27,434 nt of DNA from Folioceros fuciformis. Its lineage: Eukaryota > Anthocerotophyta > Anthocerotopsida > Anthocerotales. This document shows positions 10,391 through 20,276 of this stretch, piece after piece; the stretch's first letter is position 1; every line of letters begins with the position of its first letter. The stretch is from positions 33,892 to 61,325 of the forward strand of contig JBNGIO010005969.1 in assembly GCA_049999805.1 (NCBI GenBank). The letters run 5' to 3'. The position numbers and the translations under genes are program-made. A model generated the notes under the pieces. That model searched no databases. It saw only the letters and a program-made list of their open reading frames with translations, and was not told the origin of the DNA.

Positions 10391-12627
10391 CTGAAGGAGA
10401 CGGAGGCATGGGCTGCCAGCATCAAGCTTGTGCCCAACGACACCGTCTACTTCGAGTACAGTCCCTCCGAGTGCAACGTGCTTCAGGTGAAGCGTTCGCA
10501 ACATCAGACGTGCAACAGCAGGGCTCCTGTCGCTGCGTGTGCTTCAGGGGCTAATGTCGTTCAGCTGGCAAATCTTGGGCCGCACCGATTCATCTGTGGG
10601 CTCAAAAGCTACTGTGCTGAAGGAGTGAAGGTAGCCGTAGAGGTGCGCGTTTCCAGCCAGAACGAGCCTCAACCCCCAGCATCCTCCAAGAGACGCAAGC
10701 CCCTCCCCAAAAAAGGCACTGATTGCAGGTGTTATCATCGCTGGAGTTTTGGGTCTGCTGGTCGCAACAGGGATCATGTTCTTTTGCTTGGGGTGCAAAT
10801 GTGTGCGAAATGATATTCGGCCCAAACCTCTCGCGACCGACACACAAAGCAGTGGAACATGTAAGCAAGCAAGCTCTAGCTTTAAGCTGGCCCGCATGAC
10901 TGCAGTCCTGCTTGCCGAGCGTGATGTGCTTGGCCCTCAGCTATCTTGTGTGGAATGCAGATGGCCATAGCAGTGGCTCGAGTGGGGCATCGAAAGGCGA
11001 CTCCGTCGCTTCCAGCCATCCCAAACCTGTCCTGGATACTTTGTATGTGAAGCCCTACACTCTTTCCGAGGTGAAGGAGATCACTGTAAATTTTGAGACG
11101 AAGATCGGTCGAGGTGGTTTCGGCCCCGTGTTCTACGGGAAGCTGAAAGATGGGAAAGAAGTTGCCGTTAAAGTCTACTCGAAGGATTCCCAACAAGGGG
11201 AGGGGGAGTTCATCAACGAGGTGCCCACGGTCTTCCCTTCTGTGATCACCATGCTCTGCAGGTACTGGGACAACCTGGCTTACGTGGAACGTGTTGGTCT
11301 ATACGTGCTGCAGGTGAAACTTTTGTCACTGGTTCACCATAAGAACATCGTTCCTCTGGTTGGTTATTGCCAAGAGAACGAGGAGCAGATTTTGATGTAC
11401 GAGTTCATGCACGGTGGTGATCTGCAAAAACGGCTGCAGGGTACAAATGTTTTCAGATTCTTACAGGGCTTAAAACTAGTATCCTGAATACAAAGTTACG
11501 AACTTGCTTTGACTCTGAATGTTTGAAGCTGACCAATGAAGCAAACCTTTGCTTGTTGATGTTCAGGCCCGTCTGCAATAAGCAATCCTTTAGCTTGGCG
11601 AGAGAGACTGGGCATAGCTCTAGATGCCGCTAGAGGTATGTTGCACACTAGGCGTTCAGGACAGAAGCAAAACTTGTCCTTATCCTACCCACTCCCAGTG
11701 ACGTGCTACTGTTGTTGCAGGTATGGAATACCTGCACACTGGCCTTGAACAGCCTATTATCCACCGAGACATAAAAAGTAGCAACATCCTGCTCTCTCGC
11801 AATCAAGCAGCCAAGGTGGCAGACTTCGGTCTCTCGAGATTGGCTTCGTTGGATCGTTTCTCGACTATCACAACCCATGTCAAAGGAACTGCTGGATATC
11901 TGGACCCTGAGTACGCCTACCTTGTTGGCTCTGTGTCTTTTCACCTAGAGTTCAGCAACACTGTGCGTCGCCCAGGGTGGCGATCTTTGCTCTCATGACT
12001 TGGCATGGGACTTACCCTCCATATGATTTGTGGTGGCAGTTACTTTCTCTCTACGCATCTGACAGAACGAAGCGACGTTTATAGCTTCGGGGTGCTTCTG
12101 CTGGAGCTCATATCTGGCCGTCCTCCGATATTCCAAGTGACTCGAGGAACCAACATCGGCATTGTCCAGTGGGTAAGACCGGTTTGCTCAGTTCCTGCAC
12201 TGTCCAGTGGTTAACAGCGGTTTGCTCGGTTTTCTGTGATCCTTACCAAGATCAGTTTCACGGCCCCTCTTTTGCTCACAAATGAACTGCAACAGGTGAA
12301 GCAGGGTTTGCAAAATGGGAACATCGAAGAAATTGTGGACCCACTGTTGCAAGGGGACTTCGACGTCGAGTCTGTGTGGAAGCTCACGGAAACAGCTCTG
12401 CAGTGTGTGGATATCGAGCGCAACAGCAGACCCAGCATGAGTGCCGTTGTGANNNNNNNNNNNNNNNNNNNNNNNNNNNNNNNNNNNNNNNNNNNNNNNN
12501 NNNNNNNNNNNNNNNNNNNNNNNNNNNNNNNNNNNNNNNNNNNNNNNNNNNNTCCTTGCCCATGGGATCACCGGATGAAACCATGTCTAGTGAGTCTCAG
12601 GCAATGGCTGAACCCAGGGCGAGATGA
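10391..12627 (+). CDS. Phytocyanin-TM-protein kinase receptor (5' end unresolved, gap near 3' end)
   Basis: Exon 10391-about 10711 encodes most of a phytocyanin/ENODL domain ([51 protein letters not shown]). Next come a TM helix ([21 protein letters not shown], about 10722-10784) and CKCVRND, ending at 10860. Kinase exons: 10961-11220, 11314-11440, 11567-11635, 11721-11910, 12040-12172, 12296-gap. It has a Gly loop GRGGFGPV, catalytic Lys at 11170, HRD at 11762, DFG at 11822, GYLDPDY, and [11 protein letters not shown], so it looks like an active RD kinase. Its closest recalled relatives are Arabidopsis LRR-I kinases At1g67720 and At2g37050, which carry malectin-like/LRR ectodomains instead. 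The phytocyanin and TM parts are one frame apart. A likely C-terminus follows the gap and stops at 12627. No in-frame ATG precedes the phytocyanin, so the N-terminus is missing. Confidence 0.75.
12453..12552. other. Assembly gap (100 N) inside the receptor kinase
   Basis: Exactly 100 N, which usually means a gap of unknown size. It interrupts the last kinase subdomain, just after [10 protein letters not shown]. The C-terminal coding end [13 protein letters not shown] and stop follow at 12627 if the same frame is resumed. ORFs that run across the N run are artefacts of translating N. Confidence 0.95.
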
Positions 12628-13752
12628 AACCGGAGATGGAGAGCGAATGGTACAAGCCGCTACTTGCCTTTCCAGCCAAAATTATTTCCTTCCTTGTAGC
12701 CACGAAATGGGCCAGGGACCCGACCCACCAGCTTCAACCAGCTATGCCATGATTTGGTGGACAGTGCTGTCAGATGCTGCCCGTTGTTTCCGTTGTGTCC
12801 TGCATTCCTCGCGGTGAGTGTGCAATAGTCATTTGCTTTCATAAAGCAGATTGAAAGGACTGCCATTGCTGGACTCGGCAATCCGTTTTCTTCCCTCCTT
12901 GATCAGAAGACCTACAACCACACCACTTATGAGGGTTTCAGTAGCACCATCATTGGCAAATTCAGTGATGCAATGAAACCTGTAGTCATGAACGATAACG
13001 GTTGTAGAGAAAGTGGGTTTTGGATGGTAATGAGAAGGTAGGGGTCAGAGCATGTAGGACAACGAGGAACCAGACAGAGCGACATTAATGTTGACACGGT
13101 CAACTGTTCAATTTTAGAAGGCGCATTTTCTGACATTCCCTGCCGGCAGCCATGGCTTACTGGTTGCACTAATCTCGGCGCGGATTCGTCTGCTTTCTCA
13201 AAAGCAGACCGAGATGAGAAAGATGTTAGTAAAATCACAGCGCTCCATATCCATGGATTTTACATGCATACTGTATGTGTAGCAGCTGTGTGTTGACTCG
13301 GATCCTGGAGCTCGAATGTGCAAGGGCTCCCTTGAGGCGATCCGGGGCCCACGGCCAGAGCCGCCGCACGTCCCTACCTTCATTCCAGAATTGTTAAATG
13401 AAATCGCCTTCTCTGCTGCGCGGATTCCTCACTGCACAGCCAGTGCCCACCAGCCCGATTTGTCATGAGATCCATCCCCGAGGGTATTATTGCCCTCACG
13501 GATGCCCCCTTCACTTTCGTTCAGGGCTCCCTCCCGATATTAAAGCCTGCTCCCCTTCCAGACTTGTCGGCCTCGGATTCCTGAACGAATCTGGCCCACT
13601 CAGATTACAGGAAAGCCCCATCCTCCTTCTGGGCCTTTTCTCGTGCTTCCGCTCTCTATGTCTGCATCATATTCAGGACCGCAACATGATCTGGACGTCT
13701 TGCCGCTATCCCACCGCGTTGCCGACAGTTAGGCAGCTAGGAGCAAGACTCC
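12628..13752. other. Intergenic region between kinase and malectin-like/LRR gene
   Basis: About 1.1 kb that should hold the kinase 3' UTR and the promoter and 5' UTR of the next gene. A 151-codon plus-strand ORF (13398-13853) lacks any domain and runs into the tandem duplication upstream of the next start codon, so I do not call it a gene. No RNA gene or mobile element is visible. Confidence 0.45.
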
Positions 13753-13928
13753 AGTGTGCTCACGAGATCACAGCCTGTGGGCGGCCCCCGGATGGCTCGC
13801 CTCCTACAGCCCACCAATGGCCCGTGCTCCTGGTGAGCAAAGTGTGCTCATGAGATCACAGCCTGTGGGCGCCCCCCGGATGGCTCCCCTTTCATAGCCC
13901 ACCAATGGCCGGTGCCCAGCAACTCAGG
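13753..13928 (+). repeat. 88-bp tandem duplication carrying the start codon of the malectin-like gene
   Basis: Two near-identical direct copies, 13753-13840 and 13841-13928, with a constant offset of 88 bp. Shared blocks include GAGATCACAGCCTGTGGGCG and AGCCCACCAATGGCC. Copy 2 contains the functional ATG (13905); copy 1 contains the equivalent ATG at 13817, which opens a short frame that does not continue into the signal peptide. The few substitutions between copies suggest a fairly recent event. Confidence 0.9.
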
Positions 13929-16533
13929 GTAGCCCTTGTCTGCCTATCAATCATCGTGGCCGTCCTAGTCTGTGCAGCCATTGCAGGTACGAACGAAATC
14001 CGAATGCGACTGTTGTGTGTGAAGGCCATTGCATGAATGTTCTCCCTTTTTAACACCTTCCAGTGCACGGAATGCCACGATATTTTTCCTCCAGGATTCA
14101 CAAGCCTGGACTGCGGTGGCGCCCAGAGCTTCAACAGCACGACCGGGATCCAGTGGGAACCCGACAGCAGCTTCATTGCCACGGGCATCCCTGTCGATCT
14201 CTCCTCCGCCCTGCCTGCTGCCAGGCTGCAGGGCCTGCCTGTGGAGCTCCGCACTCTGCGAAGCTTCCCTCCTTCTTCCGCGCCCCGGAAGAATTGCTTC
14301 ATCCTGCCTACGGATTCCGGCAAGGTGTACCTCGTGAGATCCGGTTTCTTCCACGGGCCGACGCCGGCACCGGCCTTCGCCCTCTCCATCGGCGCCACTG
14401 CATGGACCACTGTCTCCGCTTCCGGGAGCTTCCAGACAAGCGCGGCCTACCACGAGGCAATGTACTATGCAGCCACCGAGAGCGTGGCCGTCTGCCTCCT
14501 GCGCCTCAAAGACCAGGACACCCCCTTTATCAATTCGCTGGAGCTCCGAAGCATGCTGCCCGGAGCCTACGAGCTGGCAGCAGTGGCTGGCGTGAATCTC
14601 AACCTCATCCTGCGGACCAATTTCGGGGGACTCTTCACAAGGTATGCCTGCCATGGCCGATGCAAGGGCGGAGCTTGCTCGAGGCTGGACGCTCGTCAAT
14701 CCTTGTCTTCATCTTCGTCTGACTCCTGCTGCAGGTATCCAGGTGACCCACGGGACCGATTCTGGGCGGACTACCTTGAGGATTTCTCCTACATGGGGAA
14801 CTACACGGTGATCAAGGCACGTCGCAAGCGCAACGTGAGCGACCCGCAAGGCACGGACCAACCGCCGGATGCCGTGATGAGGACGGCGGTCTCCAGCCCG
14901 GTGGTAACCGTCAGCATTGCGCCTTCGCTCTTTCCCGACCGGCAGATTCAGGCATACGCTTGGCTGTATTTCGCCGAGATCGACAAACTGCGGAAGGGAG
15001 AGAGGCGGATCATCGACTGGCTGTGCGACGGAGATAAGCAAACCATCGACCTGGCGTCTTCCTTTCCCCCCTTCACCACAATCCAATTCGGGTACCTGAA
15101 TCGGACCTTGGAAGGGAGCTTCGACTGCGTTCTGTCTCGGGACGCGGCTTCCGGGCGAGATCCGCTGCTGAATGCTATGGAGGTTTACGCCGTGCAGAGG
15201 AAGTCGGCGGGGACATTGGCAACAAACGGTACCTTTTTTTCCGTTTGTTTGTTTTTCTGCTTCGGTGATGTTGGGGAGAAGGCGATGCTCATCTTGAGCC
15301 TGAAAATTTTTGCAGGTCAAGCCCTGCAAGCCCTGAAGGACGGTTTCAGGTTGAGAGGATGGTCGGGAGACCCTTGCCTTCCTGTACCCTGGGACCAGCT
15401 GAAGTGCAGTGAGGATGTTCCTAGCCGGGTTACCAGCTTGTGAGTCCTCGCCTGCCAGAGCTTGCCTGCAGCTACCCCCGGTTGTGTGTGCTGTTGGAGC
15501 TGATTTCAACCATGTGAGGTGTGGCAGATGAAGAGGCTGCACACAGCAACACAGTTTTTCATCTCCTACCACGTCTCATATGATCTTTTTGAGTGTCGCT
15601 GTTCCTTCCTCCAGAAACCTAACCTCCATGAACCTGACGGGGTTCATCCCGGATAGCATCTCCAAGTTGACGTCCTTGACGATTCTGTGAGTGGATCCGT
15701 ATCTCTACTCGTCCCTCATTTTGCATGCGTGCGGTGTCCGGAGCCCTGGTTCCCCAGAGCTCTCGCGGAACCGACATTTTCAAGTGCTCCACATTTGTGC
15801 TGGCAGGGACCTGAGTGGCAACCGTTTCACAGGGCCGATCCCGTCATCCTTCGCGGCACTGAAATCTTTGCAAATTTTGTGCGTGCACGTCCTTTTCAAG
15901 TTTCGTCCTGCTCTATTCCGCGTCCCAGCTGCCTGCCCTGCTGTCATAGTCAGAGCGTGGTGCTCATGTCTGTGTTCCCGAGTGATGCAGAGACTTAGGC
16001 AACAACGACCTGAGTGGAGCTTTCCCCGGCTGGCTCACGCTGAAAGCATTCCCCGGTCTGCAACTCCTGTAAGCTCCGTACTCCGTGAACCCTTGCCAGT
16101 CTGCCCATGCCATAAAGTCTCCGTTTCCTAAACCCGTTTTGTCTGCCACGATAGCAGATCCGTGAAGAACAACAGATTGAACGGCACGTTCCCTGCCAAT
16201 TTCATCACCACGAAGGGCTTCTCCTTCGAGTAGGTCCCTCCATTTGCCTCGTCTCTTTCATCACTTCCGTCACCGATTGCTTTTGCTGATCCCTCACTGG
16301 TTTTGCTCATGCTTCTCAGATACTCAGGCAACGTAGACCTTTGCAGCTCCCAAGGATGCCCTAGGGCAACATCTCCTGCTCCTGCTCCTGCCCCCGTTCC
16401 CATACCGCCTCCCACTGCTCTACCTACGAGTTATCCAGCAAGTGGGCAGACTTCCAAGGCCTTCGCCCCAAACCAGATTCAGTGTGCCCTTCTTGTCCCG
16501 CTCCTCACCTCGGTTCTCGCCTACATGCCATAA
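13905..16533 (+). CDS. Secreted malectin-like/LRR protein, probable GPI anchor, no kinase, 9 exons, 584 aa
   Basis: Exons: 13905-13986, 14095-14641, 14735-15228, 15316-15439, 15615-15686, 15807-15878, 15991-16068, 16158-16229, 16320-16533 (1755 nt, phases agree). It has a signal peptide (1-27, LVCLSIIVAVLVCAAIA) and a malectin-like domain starting GFTSLDCGG with RYPGDPRDRFWADY. The GDPC motif is at 392-395 within the linker WSGDPCLPVPWDQLKCS. About four LRRs follow (DLSGNRFTGPIPSSF, DLGNNDLSGAFPGW), each on its own 72-78-nt phase-2 exon. The tail is Ala/Pro-rich (about 531-545) and ends in a hydrophobic stretch (ALLVPLLTSVLAYMP), which resembles a GPI-attachment signal. No kinase follows: a stop and normal 3' DNA come next. 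Kinase-less relatives include Arabidopsis RLP4. It likely acts at the cell surface, perhaps as a wall-glycan or peptide co-receptor (inference). Two introns are multiples of three and stop-free. Confidence 0.9.
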
Positions 16534-17375
16534 GGGACAAAATTCCAACCCTCACAATATTCGAGGCACCTTCCATTTCCCTGGTACCCTTTCAAACCTC
16601 ACATGCGTAGTCGACGTCGGTTAGCCACGGGGTTCCATCTGTCCCCATCGGAGTGGATCGAGCATACTGTGATCAGATATGACCTGCGAGGGGACATGTT
16701 GCAGGGATTTGGAGGCAGCAAATCTCGTCGCTGTTCGCATCAAGTCGGAAGCAGATCATCGTCGTATCGGCACAACCTACCCTGACACGCAACGAGGTGG
16801 GCGGTGACAAGGGCCCAGTGTGAGACACGGATAGTCGAGTGGTATATCCTTTCTCATGTAATTCAATGGTAATTTGCTTGATGGGTGTCGCATTGAATTT
16901 CACGATTCAATTATTAATTGTAAACCTTCCTTTTAAATAAATGGATGTGCAGGACCTTGGTATGGAGTGTGCGTAACAGTATATGATATACAAAGAGTAT
17001 TCTAATAGTTCGTACCAAGTACATTATGCATTAGTATGGGTCATCAAGAGTGTATTTTCTACTAGTCCGTACTAACGGATTCCATCGTGAAGAGCGCTCC
17101 AGGAGAACACACATCGGAGATCCAGGGCCGGGGCTGAAGCCTCAGAATACAGCCTAAACCTGACATAGAAAATTCATTTAAAAGGAAGAACTTGTGCAAT
17201 ACGGAAATAAATGCCAGAGTGGATTTGGTTAAGGGCCGCGTGATTCCGAAACTTCCTGCCACACAGGCTGAATCGGTCACGGCCGCCTTGGTAGGCGAAT
17301 TCGCAGGCCCGGGACGTTCAATTCATTGGGCCACGAACTCAAAGGCCTGTGTGCTGGGCCTCGGACCGCGTAGTG
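16534..17375. other. Intergenic: 3' UTR of the malectin-like gene and promoter of the MFS gene
   Basis: About 840 bp without a supported gene. An AATAAA polyadenylation-type signal occurs at 16936-16941. Between about 16995 and 17075 two diverged copies of an AGAGT(G)TATT...CTA(A/C)TAG(T)TC(C)GTAC element can be seen. The DNA shifts from AT-rich (16850-17060) to GC-balanced sequence before the next start codon. Confidence 0.45.
16936..16941 (+). terminator. Candidate polyadenylation signal AATAAA
   Basis: AATAAA in an AT-rich context about 400 nt after the stop codon of the malectin-like/LRR gene. A match of this length occurs often by chance, so this is only the best candidate. Confidence 0.3.
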
Positions 17376-20276
17376 ATGGCCTCGTTGCTGCGGCCTGAGG
17401 ACCGACTGGAATTCGGTAACCTCGCCATGGACCACAGCGACGCCTCTCGGGAGGACCTGCACCCGCTGCAAGTTCACGATGCACCAACTGTGAGTCCTGA
17501 ATTCGAAGCTTGCAGTCCTGGAACTCCAGATTGAGCGAAACTGAGCTCGCTTTTGTATGGAATTGCGTGCAAGAGAGGGTTTCAACAGGATCCTCCATGC
17601 AAACTGCTTCCCTTGTTGCCAAGTTTCATGGTTTGTTTGGATCTGAAATGCAGTGGAAGCAGTCCGTGTCGGTGGAAGAGCCGGATGTTGAGCCAAGGAT
17701 TACAGTTGAAGATGCGCTGGAGGCTATTGGTAAAATTTTGTGGTTTGTTATTGCTGGAAGGTGACGCGGAGGCAGATAGTGTGGATCAGTTAGTGTGTAT
17801 TGAAACTCTGTGTCGTGGTTCAGGATATGGCCGGTTTCAATTAGGAATGATAACTTATGCTGGCCTTGCGTGGCTGGCTGATGCAGCAGAGATGATTTTG
17901 CTCTCCTTTATTGGCCCTGCGGTATGACTTGTCCTTGCTACAGCTTGACTAAAGGCTTTGGAGCTTGAGTGTTGCCTTCTGACGTTGGCATCATGTATTC
18001 TTGCAGGCGAAATGTGAATGGAAACTGACATCAACCCAAGAAGGGGCCATTTCCAGTGTTGTCTTCGTTGGCATATTCTGGTACGCCGCGTCATGTGCAA
18101 GTGGGTGAGGGGAAATTGAACATGTGTCTGAAATGGATTTTGTTGGTTGGGATCTGCAGTGGCTCGTACCTTTGGGGCCTGATAGCTGATCTAAAGGGCC
18201 GGAAGATGGGTTTCTTAGCAACCGTTGTCTTCACGCTGCTGTTTGGGTTGCTCAGGTACGACATGCTGATGTTTACCCCATGGTCTCTCGCCAAGCTGCC
18301 GTCCAATACCCGTCGTAGCCTGTGTTCCTCTTTAGTATTGACGTGGATGACCTTGTCATACATTGTGTAGTGCGTGGTCCCCTACATTTCTGTGGTTGCT
18401 GGTAGCTCGAGGTTTGGTTGGCTTTGGGCTCGGAGGCTCCGCTGTGAGTTAACATGGCCCCCTTCTTCACCATAGGCTTGTGAGCACACCGTTTCTCGTC
18501 CTACTTACCGCAGAACTCCTTGGATTCAGGTTGTTTTCAATTTGTGTTTGGAATTTCTTCCACCATCAGAAAGGGGATTTTGGCTTGTCGCTCTCGAATT
18601 CTTCTGGACTGTAAGTCCAAATTTCTGAGCACTGCACATCGCTTATGATTCTTGTTTGTTCCTAGTCTCAGGGTCTGTGCCTTGCCATTTTGTTCTGCAC
18701 AGGCTGGATCCGTAGCTGAAGCACTGCTTGCGTGGCTAATTCTGCCAACGTTCAATTGGAGGTGAAAGACGTGTCTTCTTCACATCTCCCAGAAGCCCTT
18801 TAAGAGAGCTAGTATTTGACCTTAGTATCTCTGCAGACTACTGGTGGCCTTGTCGTCTCTGCCATTTTTGTTGTTGGTTATTTTTTACCACGCTCTGCCC
18901 GAATCGCCTCGATATTTAATGGTAAGGCCTCCTCTTCTTCCACACTTACGACCAACCTCCCTCCTCTGGTTTTATGAGCTTGTGGATGGTTTAACCACTG
19001 ATGGCCTAGTTTTTAGCGAAATCTTGCAGGTCCTGTGGCCATCTGATTCATAGCTGCTTTGCTTTGGCTTGGGCATTCAGATGAAAGGTCGCCATGTCTC
19101 CTTTCTATCTATTTGCGATATGTAGAGCAGATACAACATTCCGTGTCTTTAGGGATGAGCGCAAGTAATCTGAATCTCAATACAAGAGAGAGTAAAGGAG
19201 GCTTCGTGTGGAGTAGTGCAGTTTAACTGACAGTTTTGCTACAACAGGTGAAAGGTGATACAGAAGGGGCTCTTGCAGTCCTCAGACGCGTGGCACAAGT
19301 GAACGGACGAGAGATGCCCACTGGCTCTCTCATCCTTGCCAGGACTGATCCGTCAACAATAAGTACGTCAGCAGTTACATGTGCCTTCAGCATCCCAACG
19401 TGTCTCAGTGCTAAGTGGGAGTGGTAAATTTTGCAGACAGGGATAGTCTTCCCCAAGTTGCAGAGAATCGCCAGCTCATCACGAAGGAGAGTCCTAAATC
19501 AGCACGGCTAGGGGCATGGGATACTTACAAGGCTATGTTCAGTCCACAGCTGAGAAAGACTACTATACTCCTGTGGCTGAATTATTTTGGCAATGCCTTT
19601 GCGTATTATGGACTGGTCCTCTTGACAACTCAACTATCAAGTGGTGACCAGCAATGTCAGGGAGACGCAAAAGTCAGCCAATTCTGTTCGGCCGATGGGA
19701 GGACGAACATTGACAGTTGGACTTACAAGGAAGTGCTCCTGTCATCATTTGCTGAACTTCCAGGTCTAGTTATAGCCTGTCTGGCTATTGAAAGGCTTGG
19801 GAGGAAAAGAACCCTGGTTGCCTTGCTGATTGGTTGTGCGGCATTCTTGAGTCCTCTGCTCACCACAACGTCAACCATCAGCACAATGGTGTTACTTTTC
19901 GGTGCCAGAGCGTGCATAATGGGAGCTTTCTCAGTTCTGTGGGTGTTTGCACCAGAGCTGTATCCAACAAACATCAGGGCGTCAGCTCTTGGCTTTGCCA
20001 ACGCAGGATCAAGAATTGGGGGCTTTCTTTGCCCCTTCGCGGCTGTGGGCCTTGTTGAGAACTGTCACAAGGTGCGTGCCGTTCGCGATCTTGGTTTCGT
20101 TTGCTTCATTCTATCCTGGTGACGCATATCCTAACAGTCCCGTTTACTTTGCCGTGCGACAGGCCTTGGCTGTTGGTCTGTTCTCAGGAGTGTCACTCCT
20201 CTCCGGTGTTGTTTCACTCTTCTTCCCGGTCGAAACAAAGGTGAAAACAGCTCCTGCTATGGCTGCTGACGCTTAG
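17376..20276 (+). CDS. OCT7: MFS transporter, organic cation/carnitine transporter 7 (NiaP/SV2-like), 12 exons, 539 aa
   Basis: Exons: 17376-17489, 17654-17729, 17824-17921, 18007-18080, 18160-18255, 18371-18443, 18530-18610, 18703-18761, 18837-18921, 19248-19362, 19437-20071, 20163-20276 (1620 nt, all phases agree). A cytosolic N-terminus leads into VEDALEAIGYGRFQ, where the family's TM1 begins. Motif A GLIADLKGRK is at about 127-136, GLVGFGLGG in TM4, PESPRYLM at 245-252 after TM6, LNYFGNAFAYYG in TM7, ERLGRKR at 409-415, and APELYPTNIR at 462-471. Order and spacing follow plant OCT7 (Arabidopsis At3g13050), which has been linked to nicotinate/organic-cation transport; animal SV2 proteins are related. 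Substrate cannot be read from sequence. The start is the first in-frame ATG, though an upstream non-ATG extension is open. Almost half the protein is on exon 11. Confidence 0.93.

Noticed and set aside
12188-12817. Long ORFs running through the N run (for example 12236-12817)
   Set aside because: Their length is an artefact of translating N as open codons; only the part before 12453 is supported by kinase homology.
13398-13853. 151-codon plus-strand ORF upstream of the malectin-like gene
   Set aside because: No domain, Pro/Cys/Ser-rich low-complexity content, and it ends inside the 88-bp duplication. More likely promoter or 5' UTR.
13965-14699. 244-codon minus-strand ORF
   Set aside because: It is antisense to the malectin-like domain, which has clear homology motifs, a signal peptide and consistent splice phases; the antisense frame has no domain.
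14709-15572. 287-codon minus-strand ORF
   Set aside because: Shadow of the malectin-like/LRR gene on the plus strand; it crosses that gene's introns and shows no recognisable family.
10391-16533. One single gene spanning phytocyanin, kinase and malectin-like/LRR regions
   Set aside because: The kinase appears to end with a stop at 12627, and the malectin-like part has its own ATG, signal peptide and 1.3 kb of upstream DNA. A kinase preceding a secreted ectodomain would also be topologically odd.
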